49,398 nucleotides of DNA from Flammeovirgaceae bacterium (GCA_021298355.1 JAJTEH010000017.1:1-49398); one strand, 5' to 3'. Positions 9,427-18,971 are shown, counted from the stretch's first letter. Program-made: numbers and translations. Notes: generated by a model not told the origin, from the sequence alone.

Positions 9427-10100
9427 TTGTAGACGATGACGACATGTCGCGCAAAATGCTCGAGATGTTGGTACAACAAGTTAAAAGCTTACAGCTCGTT
9501 GCCTCTTGTAATAATCCTTTACAAGCACGCGAAGTATTAACTACTCAACCGATAGATTTACTTTTTCTGGATATGGAAATGCCAGATCTATCGGGGCTCG
9601 AATTATTAAAATCTCTGGCTAATTATCCTGAAGTGATTATTGCTTCTGCTAAAGAACAGTATGCACTTCAGGCTTTCGATTTTGAAGTAACCGATTACTT
9701 ATTAAAACCCGTTGTGCTCGACAGGTTTTTAAAAGCTGTAGATCGCGTAGAAAAAAGATTAGCCCAAGAAAAAGACAGTTACACTACACCCGAATCTGTT
9801 TTCGTAAAAGCCAATAATCAAATTGTTGGCATTCGGCTGGCCGATATTACCTGGATAGAAGCCTATGGCGATTATGTAAACATCTATACAGAGAAAGATC
9901 GTTTCATTGTGCACTCTACCATGAAGGGCATCGAAAATAAAATGCCGCGCGATCAGTTTATTCGTGTGCATCGTTCGTTTATTGTTCGCTTCGATCGCAT
10001 TCAGGCCATAGAAGATACCGTGGTTATCATTGGCAAAAAACTAATTCCCATTGGCGAATCGTATCGGCCGGAGTTAATGCGCAGATTAAATCTTTTATAA
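9402..10100 (+). CDS. LytTR-family response regulator
   Basis: 232 residues. An N-terminal receiver (DDDD at 11-14, phospho-acceptor D57 in FLDMEMPDLSG, K in LLKPV) is followed by a LytTR DNA-binding domain (about 130-230) with EAYGDYVNIYTEK and FIRVHRSFIV. It starts inside the preceding REC gene. No LytS-type kinase is adjacent, so its input is likely the hybrid kinase upstream. It is clearly paralogous to the regulator at 25926-26609 on the far side of the polysaccharide locus. Confidence 0.9.
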   Translation: MVEKIRCLIVDDDDMSRKMLEMLVQQVKSLQLVASCNNPLQAREVLTTQPIDLLFLDMEMPDLSGLELLKSLANYPEVIIASAKEQYALQAFDFEVTDYLLKPVVLDRFLKAVDRVEKRLAQEKDSYTTPESVFVKANNQIVGIRLADITWIEAYGDYVNIYTEKDRFIVHSTMKGIENKMPRDQFIRVHRSFIVRFDRIQAIEDTVVIIGKKLIPIGESYRPELMRRLNLL

Positions 10101-10109
10101 AAGCTGTTT

Positions 10110-10137
10110 CATTTTGGGTAAACCTCATCCCAAAATG
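10110..10137 (+). terminator. Hairpin after the LytTR gene, weak terminator
   Basis: Perfect 9-bp inverted repeat CATTTTGGG...CCCAAAATG with a 10-base loop, 10 bp past the LytTR stop codon. The following bases are GATACAAGAAAAA, so there is no T-run. It could be an RNA-stability hairpin or a weak terminator that separates the HPt/REC pair from the kinase operon. Confidence 0.35.
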
Positions 10138-10326
10138 GATACAAGAAAAATACCAGACTAGCTAAGTACTTACCTTTTTTCATTCGGTGTTTAGCGTGTA
10201 CACATCGATCAAATGCTTCCTGCATTCGATTACTGGTTGTTTACTATCGACAAACTTTTTACCAGCAAAAAAGTTGTTTTCTTCTTTGGAACAGGATTTG
10301 ACCATCTGGCACAAAACCTAATTACC

Positions 10327-10689
10327 ATGAAACAGCAAACATTTCTGTACCTGGATGAGGAGAGGTTGAACGAGCAGTCGCTTAACAACAGACACATGCG
10401 CGAAGAATTGGTAAACACTTTCTTGTTGCACTTTCCTAACCTGATAACAAGAGCCGAAAAAGCATTACTACAAAAAGACGGCAACTCTCTGGCCAGGGCT
10501 TTTCATAGTTTAAAAGCATCGATGGGTTTGTTTGGTGCTACCGATGTGCAAACACAAACTGCACAAGCCGAAAAAATGGCTATGGATATTTACTCTAACG
10601 AATCTCTCTTAACCGTACACATTGCCCTGGCTAAAGCAAAAGAATTAGTAAAAGAAGTAGAAGTACTGAAAGAAAAAACAAAATCGTAA
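10327..10689 (+). CDS. Stand-alone HPt phosphotransfer protein
   Basis: About 120 residues from the ATG at 10327. An upstream in-frame ATG at 10213 would add 38 residues of non-conserved sequence. The HPt signature is ARAFHSLKASMGLFGA with phospho-accepting H60, in a four-helix context. A second HPt is already fused to the kinase upstream, so this one offers a branch in the relay. It lies 6 bp before the next REC gene and is probably co-transcribed with it. Confidence 0.82.
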   Translation: MKQQTFLYLDEERLNEQSLNNRHMREELVNTFLLHFPNLITRAEKALLQKDGNSLARAFHSLKASMGLFGATDVQTQTAQAEKMAMDIYSNESLLTVHIALAKAKELVKEVEVLKEKTKS

Positions 10690-10695
10690 TTACAC

Positions 10696-11130
10696 ATGGA
10701 AAAAATTGCTTTTGTTGTGGATGATGACATGATCTACCAACAGTTTATGAAAGAACACATGAAAAACCTGGGCTATCGTGTACTCTCGTTTTTCTCCGGC
10801 CAGGCTTGTATCGCTCAACTTCATCAAAATCCGGATTTAATTATTTTAGATCATCAACTCGATGAAAACGAAAATGGCCTCGATGTTTTACAAAAAATAA
10901 AACAAGTAAAACCTAGAATACCGGTAATCTATCTTTCTGCACAAGATGATATGGCCACAGCCGTACAAGCTTTGCATTTTGGCTCTTTCGATTACATCGA
11001 AAAAAATTCTGCCGCGTATGTGCGCCTGCGTACTACTGTAGATAAAATTGAAGCGTGGAGAAAAAACAGTTTTCTTACTAAACTCAGAACCTTCTTTTTC
11101 AATCTTTATCAAATTCCAAAAAACGGCTAG
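10696..11130 (+). CDS. Single-domain response regulator (REC), second copy
   Basis: 144 residues: acidic residues VDDD near 8-11, phospho-acceptor D52 in IILDHQLDENENG, Ser in YLSAQDD, and K in YIEKNSAAY in place of the usual KP motif. There is no DNA-binding domain; the basic, aromatic tail (about 125-144) is unassigned. It pairs with the HPt immediately upstream, forming an HPt-REC two-gene unit at the end of the signalling block. Confidence 0.85.
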   Translation: MEKIAFVVDDDMIYQQFMKEHMKNLGYRVLSFFSGQACIAQLHQNPDLIILDHQLDENENGLDVLQKIKQVKPRIPVIYLSAQDDMATAVQALHFGSFDYIEKNSAAYVRLRTTVDKIEAWRKNSFLTKLRTFFFNLYQIPKNG

Positions 11131-11222
11131 GGAATGCCAATCGTCTTACAGGGCTTGCGGCTCATCTAAAAAAAAATTCAGGTTTTGGCTAACGCCTAGT
11201 TTTGCCCAAAAACTGAAGACGA

Positions 11223-13223
11223 ATGAAAAAAGTATTACTCCTTCTACTCACAAGTTTTATACTAACAGCGTGTGTAGAAGTATTAAACCCCGAAACTACG
11301 GCCAGCGAAGATATTTCTGCTCTTGCTATCCCCAATCATTTTAACTATACCACTACACGCGATTTTCAGGTTGATGTAAAGGTGTTAGATAATGGTGGAA
11401 AAGGGCTAACACGTGTGCCCATGCAGTATGGTTTTAAAACAGAAAATGGTTTTCTAAACCTCGGTACGTTTCAAACCAATACCAGCGGAGAAGCAAAACT
11501 TATCAATACCCTTCCCGATTATATCGATTCGCTTGTTATCCGTACAGAGTATGTAGGTTTACCACAAGAAACAACAGTTGCCGTAAAAGCAGGCAACAAC
11601 CAAGTAACCATTGGCGGAAATAACCTTACTGCTATACGCAGCAGAGTAGCTTCTTCAACAAGCGCTAGCCGAACAGCCAATGGCAAGTTTACATTCATGG
11701 CCACTTTCGATGCACAAGGTGTACCCAACAACCTGGAACCTGTTAACACCTATATTCCGCAAGATTTACTCGATCTGGTTAACAACTCTCTACCCGAAAG
11801 AAGACCAGTGCCGCAATTCAACCCAGAGTATATTGCCGAGAACATCAATGCCGATACACGTTTTCAGGAAACAGCAGATGTATGGATAACCTTCGTGCAC
11901 GAAGGTGCAGGGTGGCGCAATGCATTGGGGTATTACACGTATGATCTCAATAATCCTCCTGCTTCTATTGCTGATATAAAAGTACATAACATCATCTTCC
12001 CCAATGTTTCGCTTGCAGGAAGTGGTGGAAATTTAAAATCAGGAAACAAAATTTACTTAGGAAGATTTCCGGCTAACACTGGCATTGGTTGGTTTTTAGT
12101 ACCCGATGGATGGAATGGCTCTGCTGTTGTGGACAGGCCGCAAATCAAATACTCTAACAAAAGATTAAACACGTTTACAACAGGAACTAACCAACCACAC
12201 GTGGCCACGTTAAAAGACGACATCCGCGAAATTGTGTTGTTGGGTATAGAAGATACATCGCGCCCCGGAGGTGATAATGATTTTAACGATGCTGTGTTTT
12301 TTATCACGGCTAATCCGTATCGCGCTGTAGTTACAGAAAATATGGCTTCTGCCAAAGCTGCCACCGGAACAGATACGGATGGCGATAATGTATTGGATAG
12401 AAATGATGTATATCCAAACGATGCTCAGCGCGCTTTTAATGTTTTCTCTCCTGCCGAAAATGTATTTGGTTCTCTTGCCTTCGAAGATATGTGGCCCGAT
12501 AAAGGCGACTATGATATGAATGATGTGTTTGTGGATTACAACTTTAAGGCCATTACCAATGTGGCTAACGAAGTTGTAGAATTACAAGGCCAGTTTAAAG
12601 TACGCGCCTTGGGGGCATCTTATCAAAACGGATTTGCTATTGAGTTGCCTGTTGCTTCCGATAAGGTTGCTTCTGTTACTTACGATAAAGCCCGTTATGG
12701 TTCATTGCCTATGTTGGCAAATGGTACAGAAGCCGGACAAGAAAAAGCAGTACTCGTTTTGTTCAACAATAGCCACGATTTATTCGGAAGAGCAGGCCTG
12801 GTAAATACACAAAACAACCAAGGAAAAATTTCTCCTGTTTCTTTATCCTTCTCCGTAAAATTTGCAGCGCCCATTAGTTTAACCGAATTAGGCTACGCAC
12901 CTTTTAATGCTTTTATTTTTGTGAACGAACGTGCTGCCGAAGTACACTTACCCGGTATGCCGCCCACAACAAAAGCAAATCTTACTTTATTAGGAAGCAA
13001 AGCAGACAGCAGCAGACCGCAAGAAGGTCGCTTTTATAAATCAGGAGATAACCTGCCCTGGGCCATTAATCTACCTTTAGAATTTAATTACCCGGTAGAA
13101 GGACAAGCCATTAATAAAGCACATTTAAAATTTGCCGAATGGGCAAAAAGCGGTGGTAACATAAGCAAAGACTGGTACAAAAACTCTTCGGGCTACCGAC
13201 AAGCTATTTACATCTATCAATAA
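11223..13223 (+). CDS. LruC-domain lipoprotein
   Basis: 666 residues. A type II signal peptide (3-16, LTAC with C17) predicts an outer-membrane or surface lipoprotein. The middle holds a DUF4114-like segment ending in PGGDNDFNDAVFFI, then the calcium-type motif DTDGDNVLDRNDVYPND, and a C-terminal DUF4842 region (FEDMWPDKGDYDMNDVFVDYNF). This is the architecture of LruC-domain proteins found in Bacteroidota. The Asp-rich loops suggest calcium binding. It lies between the signalling genes and the export genes, so it may be a surface component or target of the system. A candidate -7 box, TAGTTTTG, is at 11197-11204. The terminator at 13251 follows. Confidence 0.82.
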   Translation: MKKVLLLLLTSFILTACVEVLNPETTASEDISALAIPNHFNYTTTRDFQVDVKVLDNGGKGLTRVPMQYGFKTENGFLNLGTFQTNTSGEAKLINTLPDYIDSLVIRTEYVGLPQETTVAVKAGNNQVTIGGNNLTAIRSRVASSTSASRTANGKFTFMATFDAQGVPNNLEPVNTYIPQDLLDLVNNSLPERRPVPQFNPEYIAENINADTRFQETADVWITFVHEGAGWRNALGYYTYDLNNPPASIADIKVHNIIFPNVSLAGSGGNLKSGNKIYLGRFPANTGIGWFLVPDGWNGSAVVDRPQIKYSNKRLNTFTTGTNQPHVATLKDDIREIVLLGIEDTSRPGGDNDFNDAVFFITANPYRAVVTENMASAKAATGTDTDGDNVLDRNDVYPNDAQRAFNVFSPAENVFGSLAFEDMWPDKGDYDMNDVFVDYNFKAITNVANEVVELQGQFKVRALGASYQNGFAIELPVASDKVASVTYDKARYGSLPMLANGTEAGQEKAVLVLFNNSHDLFGRAGLVNTQNNQGKISPVSLSFSVKFAAPISLTELGYAPFNAFIFVNERAAEVHLPGMPPTTKANLTLLGSKADSSRPQEGRFYKSGDNLPWAINLPLEFNYPVEGQAINKAHLKFAEWAKSGGNISKDWYKNSSGYRQAIYIYQ

Positions 13224-13250
13224 AATTTTTGAAGCCCAATTGTTAGATAC

Positions 13251-13283
13251 TCCGGAGGTGGAAACATCTCCGGATTTTTATTT
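13251..13283 (+). terminator. Strong intrinsic terminator of the LruC gene
   Basis: A 10-bp stem TCCGGAGGTG / CATCTCCGGA (one G-U pair) closes a GAAA tetraloop and is followed by TTTTTATTT. It begins 28 bp past the LruC stop codon. Its position argues against the long frame that would start the next gene at 13240, and supports the ATG at 13402. Confidence 0.85.
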
Positions 13284-13401
13284 CCAAAAACCACCACAAC
13301 CTGCTATTAATCGCCTCGTAGCATCCAAACATCTAAAAAGAAAAAATACCGCTTCTTCTCCCTCTAATTTTGAACTATACAAGGCGAAAAAAACAGTAGG
13401 A

Positions 13402-14136
13402 ATGAAGCCGAACATAGTGTTGATTACGATTACATTTTGCTTACACGCGTTTGCATGCTTTTCGCAAGAAAATATTGATCCTGCACAAGAGAAAAAATTA
13501 ATCGAGAGTTTGTTAACAAACGAAGCCCAACTCGATTCTCTTGTTGCACGTGCCTTACAAAACTCGTATTGGATACAAGGCTTTGAAGCCGAGTTAGCCC
13601 AGCAACACGAAAACGTGTTGCAAGAAAAAAAACGTTGGGTATCTTCTTTCCGCATGGGCGTAAATTTTTTCTCTCTGAATACGCAAGTAAACAACAACAA
13701 TGAATCGGTTACCACAGCAGGTATTTTGCCACAACTCGGCTTAACGTTAAGCATAGACCCCGAGCGTTTCATCAGCCGCAGTAGTTACATTCGCGAGGCC
13801 AAACTACAAGTTACACGGGCACACAACCAGGTACTGCACCAACGCAGGCAATTGCGTGTAGAAATTGTTCAGTTGTTTTACCACTACCTCGAAACACTTG
13901 GCCTTTTGGAGTTGCGCCTACAAGCCCAACAAACACAGCAAGAACAATGCACATTGATAGAAGCAAAATTTAAAAAAGGAGAAGAACAACTCCAAGCTGT
14001 GTTGCTTAACCAAAATGCTTTGGTACTTACCAACGAAGCTGTTTTAAAAGCACAATTGCAAGTACGCAAGCTAAAACGCGAAATCGAATTGCTTACTACA
14101 GCTACAGAAGAAAGAACCGAACTCGTGCGTAGATAA
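13402..14136 (+). CDS. Short TolC-family outer-membrane channel-like protein
   Basis: About 244 residues from the ATG at 13402. A signal peptide (NIVLITITFCLHAFACFSQ) is followed by LDSLVARALQNSYWIQGFEAE, the opening of an outer-membrane efflux (OEP) repeat, then long amphipathic helices (RQLRVEIVQLFYHYLETL and the C-terminal EAVLKAQLQVRKLKREIELL). Typical TolC proteins have two such repeats over 400 or more residues; only one is present here. It is 3 bp upstream of the Wzz-like gene, so the two are likely co-expressed. No Wza/SLBB exporter is in the locus, so this protein may provide the outer-membrane part of export (inference). Confidence 0.65.
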   Translation: MKPNIVLITITFCLHAFACFSQENIDPAQEKKLIESLLTNEAQLDSLVARALQNSYWIQGFEAELAQQHENVLQEKKRWVSSFRMGVNFFSLNTQVNNNNESVTTAGILPQLGLTLSIDPERFISRSSYIREAKLQVTRAHNQVLHQRRQLRVEIVQLFYHYLETLGLLELRLQAQQTQQEQCTLIEAKFKKGEEQLQAVLLNQNALVLTNEAVLKAQLQVRKLKREIELLTTATEERTELVRR

Positions 14137-14139
14137 ACC

Positions 14140-16281
14140 ATGGATACCTTAATAGATATACTTAGAACACTTTTGCGTCATCGATATAAACTCGTCATCA
14201 TGCCGTTGCTTACGATGACGCTGATTTTTTATTTCACACGAAATTTGCCACAACACTATAAAACAGAAGCGAGGCTTTACCTTAATTTGCAAGAAAGCAA
14301 AGGATTGAGTTTAGCCGATGAAGATCTGAAGCAATATCAAGTTCATTCTTATTTTCAGAACACGGTTGAGCTGCTCAAATCTAAGCGCACGTTAGAGCGT
14401 GTGCGTATGAAGGCCATTGAATTAGCTTTAGCTCCCACTCCTAACTACTTTCATCATGGAAATGAAAAACTACTCGCTAAACGTGCCGAAGTAGAACAAA
14501 AACTTATCTCATTACAAGTAGGAGAAACTTTATCGCCAAATGATTCTGCTTCTCAACTCATGATTCAGTTTTTACACTACCATCGCTTACTAGACGATGG
14601 CATTCGCAACGCTGTACTTGCTTTCAGAGTGATGGACAGCAATTTTATGAAAGTAGAACTAACTGCCGAACACCCTGAGAAAGCAAAGTTGTTAGCTGAA
14701 TTATTTATAGAAGCCCTGGTAGAAGAAAACAGATCATTAGCAAAAAATAAAATTAAAGGACATAAAGAAATTATAGAAGGATTAGTACGCCAGGCCAAAG
14801 AAGATTTAGATACGAAAATAAAAAAACTGGAACAGTTCAAATCTACTAACACCATTGTTAACCTTGGCGAACACACGAAGGCTATTGTTGTGTACCTTGT
14901 GCAATTAGAAGGGCAACGTGCCAACCTGATGGCCCGCGTTGCCGCCAGCAGCAGAGGGAAACAAGAAGTATTGGCAACCGTGCAAAGCGGAAATGAAGTA
15001 TCGCTCGATTTATCCGGACACGATGAAATATTAAAACTGAAAAATGAACTAAAGGAACTTAACAGATCGGCCTTGGTAAATTCCTTTCGCGATCAAAAAG
15101 TGGCAGATCAAAAAACAATAGAATCTAATATAGAAAAAACAAAAGCTGCCATTCAACAAAAATTGTTAGAACTGGCGCGAAAAACGCCTTACGATCCTAG
15201 TCAGTTTCAGTTAGACTTAGCCGGGCGTTTCCTGAATTATGATTTAGATGCCGAAACATCTGCTGATATGATTGACATTATCAATTCAGAAATTCAACGC
15301 GTTAATCAATACTCAAAACGTTTTGCTCCGTTCGAATCTACCATAGGTGCGTACGAACAAGAAATAAGCACCGCTAATCATGTATACTTAACGTTGCTTA
15401 ACAAACTAAACTTAACCGAATCCATGGAGTATGGTTCTGGTGAAAATGTAATCGATGTAATTGATACTCCTGTACTTCCCACCAAACCGCAACCTTCTAA
15501 ACGATGGATTATGATTATAGCCGGTGGACTAGCCGTATTTGTTTTGCTGGCCGCTGTTTTTATTATTCTACACTTGCTAGATGCAACCATTCGCTCAGTA
15601 GAAAAATTGAAGATACATACTTCGTTACCGATACTCGGTGCTATACCGCAAACTACAAAACTGAACGATGATATTCTGCAACATGCCTGGTTAGCCATAG
15701 AAAACCAACAATGGATGCAAATGGCACAACTTATACTAAACCGTTGCCAAGGCGAAGAAAATGTGTTGCTGATCACTTCTGCTTTTGCAGAACAAGGCCA
15801 AAACACCATTGCTCTTAAAATGAAACAATTTTTATGCGAAGCCAATTTGCGTGTAGCACTGGTGCAAGCCAACTGCACGCTCCAACAAAACCTGCCAGAA
15901 GCTGATATCAACTTAAACAATTGGTTAGAAAACGAAAAACTAATTGCCAATCGCGAAAAAGTGATCAGCGAAATTAAAAGGCTGAAAAAAGAAAACGATA
16001 TCGTATTAGTTGTGCCCACACCTATGGACCAACCGGCCACAACTCACTTTTGGATGGAGCAAGCCAATCACCTTCTGCTGGCCTTTAAGGCTAACCGCAT
16101 TTTTACCAAAATGGATAAACGTGCCGAAGAACTTATCCAACACTCTCCTATTTCTTTTTTAGGAAATGTTCTTTTAGATGTGCATCCGGAAAGCATGGAA
16201 GATTTTCTCGGTGGCTTACCCAATAAAAAAAGTAAAATCAGAAAATGGATTAAAAAAATAATGACACGCAACCTACAATGA
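14140..16281 (+). CDS. Wzz/GumC-type chain-length protein with degenerate tyrosine-kinase domain
   Basis: 713 residues. An N-terminal membrane helix (about 16-32), a long periplasmic coiled-coil region (about 170-400), a second helix (about 453-478), then a cytoplasmic P-loop-like domain. In bacterial tyrosine kinases the Walker A reads like GEGKS/T. Here it is AEQGQNT (A550-T556) with the lysine replaced. The Walker A' aspartates are missing in VALVQANC, and the Tyr-rich tail is absent. It should therefore set chain length and contact the exporter but not autophosphorylate. It overlaps the next gene by 4 bp (ATGA). Confidence 0.8.
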   Translation: MDTLIDILRTLLRHRYKLVIMPLLTMTLIFYFTRNLPQHYKTEARLYLNLQESKGLSLADEDLKQYQVHSYFQNTVELLKSKRTLERVRMKAIELALAPTPNYFHHGNEKLLAKRAEVEQKLISLQVGETLSPNDSASQLMIQFLHYHRLLDDGIRNAVLAFRVMDSNFMKVELTAEHPEKAKLLAELFIEALVEENRSLAKNKIKGHKEIIEGLVRQAKEDLDTKIKKLEQFKSTNTIVNLGEHTKAIVVYLVQLEGQRANLMARVAASSRGKQEVLATVQSGNEVSLDLSGHDEILKLKNELKELNRSALVNSFRDQKVADQKTIESNIEKTKAAIQQKLLELARKTPYDPSQFQLDLAGRFLNYDLDAETSADMIDIINSEIQRVNQYSKRFAPFESTIGAYEQEISTANHVYLTLLNKLNLTESMEYGSGENVIDVIDTPVLPTKPQPSKRWIMIIAGGLAVFVLLAAVFIILHLLDATIRSVEKLKIHTSLPILGAIPQTTKLNDDILQHAWLAIENQQWMQMAQLILNRCQGEENVLLITSAFAEQGQNTIALKMKQFLCEANLRVALVQANCTLQQNLPEADINLNNWLENEKLIANREKVISEIKRLKKENDIVLVVPTPMDQPATTHFWMEQANHLLLAFKANRIFTKMDKRAEELIQHSPISFLGNVLLDVHPESMEDFLGGLPNKKSKIRKWIKKIMTRNLQ

Positions 16282-17501
16282 AAACAGTACTATACATTCT
16301 CCTTATTCCTTTCGCTCTTTACTTCTGTTTCTATGCTTTCTATTGGCTGATATTGATTATGGCAGGCAAGGAAAAAACGCAGAAGAAAAAAAGTGTACAC
16401 GTAAACAACCCCGAAGTATTGCTTATACTTCCGGCCTATAAACCCACTCCTATATTCAAACAAGTACTGGATGCCGTTGCAGTTGCTATAAAAAACAGAA
16501 ACATAAAAGTATTTGTGTTGTTGCAACAAGCCGAAAAAGAATATGGCTGTTATGCACGCGAAAAAGGATTTTGGGTTGAGTCGCAAAATTTCGATCATCT
16601 TCCTGGTAATTCCTATCAACATGCCTTACGCTACATCTGCTCGCAAATTGCAGCACACCAAAACAAAGGCAAAATTAATCCGGAGTTTGTTATGCTGGTG
16701 GATAAAGATAATCTGATAGCCTCCGATTTCTTCGAAAAAATTCCAGCTCATGTTTACGATCAATTCGATGTAATTCAAGGCAAACGTTTATCCATTTCTA
16801 CACACAATGCTATTTCCTTCTTCGATCATATAACCGAACGTTTAAACGATACCATGTTTCGCTTTGCTAAACAAAACCTGGGTTTAATGATCGAGATAAG
16901 CGGAAGTGGCGCCCTCATCGAAACGGATTTGTTTATGGATACCATCCATAAACTAGATCCGAAAGCACCCGGTTTCGATAAAAATTTTATGATCAACTTA
17001 CTCAGCAGCAAACGCGAAGTGCGCAGTATTTTCTGGTCGGACAGCACCCTTACTGAAGAAAAAACAGCATCACAACAAGCACACAATCCGCAACGTGTGC
17101 GTTGGTTTGGCGAACAATATTACAATGCCTTGTACCATGGTGGTAAACTTTTAAAAGCTTCCTGGAAATACAAACGCCTGGCTCCGTTCGAGTATTTGCT
17201 TACGCTTTATCGTCCGCCACGCTCTGTTCAGTTTTTGCTCATTCATTTTTTTGCTCTTGCAGAATGTGCTTCCTGGTTGATAACAGAAACATGGCCTTTA
17301 GATTTTCCTGTATTTACCTTAGCGTTGGCGTTGCAAAACGCGGCTATTCTTATCTTTTTAATTCTGCAAAAAAACATATCCACCACCTTACGCTATGGCG
17401 CAAGGCTTCCTCTTTTAGCCTGGCATAATTTCTTTAATGCATTTAAAAGCATCAAAAAAGAAAATCACGGAAAGTTCATCCACACCAACCATCAATTATA
17501 A
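16278..17501 (+). CDS. Membrane-anchored glycosyltransferase (GT2-like)
   Basis: 407 residues. An N-terminal membrane helix (about 4-31), then a GT-A domain with LLILPAYKP as the first strand and MLVDKDN near 140-146 as the DxD-type motif. The acceptor region carries ISGSGALIETDLF. Two to three hydrophobic segments lie near the C-terminus (about 315-370). It probably adds a sugar to the lipid-linked repeat unit on the inner face of the membrane. The frame overlaps Wzz by 4 bp and the Wzy gene begins immediately after its stop. Confidence 0.78.
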   Translation: MKTVLYILLIPFALYFCFYAFYWLILIMAGKEKTQKKKSVHVNNPEVLLILPAYKPTPIFKQVLDAVAVAIKNRNIKVFVLLQQAEKEYGCYAREKGFWVESQNFDHLPGNSYQHALRYICSQIAAHQNKGKINPEFVMLVDKDNLIASDFFEKIPAHVYDQFDVIQGKRLSISTHNAISFFDHITERLNDTMFRFAKQNLGLMIEISGSGALIETDLFMDTIHKLDPKAPGFDKNFMINLLSSKREVRSIFWSDSTLTEEKTASQQAHNPQRVRWFGEQYYNALYHGGKLLKASWKYKRLAPFEYLLTLYRPPRSVQFLLIHFFALAECASWLITETWPLDFPVFTLALALQNAAILIFLILQKNISTTLRYGARLPLLAWHNFFNAFKSIKKENHGKFIHTNHQL

Positions 17502-18971
17502 ATGGTAAGCTATACCCCCACTACAGGAACACAACTTGCTCGCTTTATAAAAGGCGAAGGCCATATTCCTTCGTGGATGCTTTGGTTAGTATGCTTTTCT
17601 GCGGTTCCAACGGTTGCCTATATGGTTTTGCAGTTTGGGTTTTGGGCAGGCATTGGGTTAATAGTTGTAATAATAGCCATGCCCATTAGTATGGCGGCCT
17701 TGTGGAATACCGGTATTGGTTTATACATCTTAATACTATTTGCATTTTTTATAAGCATACCCAACAGGCTAGCAGAAGGTATTCCGATGGGTATTGGTAT
17801 GGATGTGATGATACTTGTTATGCTTGTTGGTTTATTGTATCGCTGCACAGTTAAACGCAATTGGGAAAGTTTTAAAACACCCATCAGCCTGGCTGTATTA
17901 CTTTGGGCTGGTATGAATGTAATCGAATTATTTAATCCCTGGGCCGGTTCGCGCGCAGCATGGTTTTATGTTATCCGCCCTGCTGTTGGGTATATGATGT
18001 TGTTTTTTCTTACGTATGGTTACCTCGACTCAAAACAGAAATTGTTTCGGTTATTGGGTGTTATTTTATTTCTAAGTTTTGTTTCGGCCGTGTGGGGAAT
18101 TTGGCAAGCTACGGTTGGTTATTTCGCGTGGGAGTATAATTATGTTTTCAGCCACGATTTAGTGCATCTTGTTTTTAATTATGGCAGGTGGCGTGCCATC
18201 GGTTCTATTGGCTCTCCGGCACAATTCGGAATTTTAATGGCTTTTATTTCTATGCTATGCCTACCCTTAGTGGGTGTTAGCAAAAGCTATTGGATGAAAT
18301 TGATTTTACTTAGCGTAAGCGCAACAACGCTTTTAGCGATGGTATACTCCGGCACACGTTCGGCCTTTATTATTATTCCTGTTTTTTATGTGATATGGGT
18401 TTTTCTGGCACGCCAACATTGGTTATATAGTTCTTTAGTAGTGGCCGTGTTTGGGTTTATGGTGTTGGCAACTACACCCAGTAACAATTATCATGTACAA
18501 CGCATTCAATCCGTTTTTAAAGCATCGGAAGATAAATCGTACCAAACCAGAGCAAAAAACAGAGCCATGATTTTCCCCTGGATAGTGGCACATCCTATAG
18601 GTGGCGGCTTAGGCTCTACCGGAGTATGGGGCCAGCGATTTACGCCCGGCACATTCTTAGCTTTGTTTGCACCAGACTCGGGCCTTATTCGGGTAGCTGT
18701 AGAATTAGGATGGATCGGTTTGTTTTTCTTTCTCTGGCTTTACTTTAAAATAATCAAAGAAGGTGTGGTGGCTTCTACGCGCATGGAAGATAAAACCTTA
18801 CAAGCCATTGCCTATGGCTTACTTGCTGCCATTACCCCATTGCTACTTGTAGAGTGGGGACAAGAAGTTATCGGTGTTTTCCCGATGAGCGTATTATTCT
18901 GGATGTTTGTTGCCATTTTATTTCGCGCTATTAATCTTAGCAGTATAAAAAATAACGCTAGTACTATATGA
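17502..18971 (+). CDS. O-antigen polymerase/ligase family protein (Wzy-like)
   Basis: 489 residues with about ten membrane helices. The large periplasmic loop contains SGTRSAF and the Wzy_C-type segment IVAHPIGGGLGSTGVWG, followed by PDSGLIRVAVELGWIG. These features fit the O-antigen ligase/polymerase superfamily, which joins repeat units on the periplasmic side. With Wzx next and Wzz upstream, polymerase is more likely than ligase. It overlaps the next gene by 4 bp. Confidence 0.83.
   Translation: MVSYTPTTGTQLARFIKGEGHIPSWMLWLVCFSAVPTVAYMVLQFGFWAGIGLIVVIIAMPISMAALWNTGIGLYILILFAFFISIPNRLAEGIPMGIGMDVMILVMLVGLLYRCTVKRNWESFKTPISLAVLLWAGMNVIELFNPWAGSRAAWFYVIRPAVGYMMLFFLTYGYLDSKQKLFRLLGVILFLSFVSAVWGIWQATVGYFAWEYNYVFSHDLVHLVFNYGRWRAIGSIGSPAQFGILMAFISMLCLPLVGVSKSYWMKLILLSVSATTLLAMVYSGTRSAFIIIPVFYVIWVFLARQHWLYSSLVVAVFGFMVLATTPSNNYHVQRIQSVFKASEDKSYQTRAKNRAMIFPWIVAHPIGGGLGSTGVWGQRFTPGTFLALFAPDSGLIRVAVELGWIGLFFFLWLYFKIIKEGVVASTRMEDKTLQAIAYGLLAAITPLLLVEWGQEVIGVFPMSVLFWMFVAILFRAINLSSIKNNASTI

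Noticed and set aside
13240-13401. N-terminal extension of the TolC-like protein to 13240
   Set aside because: It runs through the strong terminator at 13251-13283, and a signal peptide starts at the ATG at 13402.
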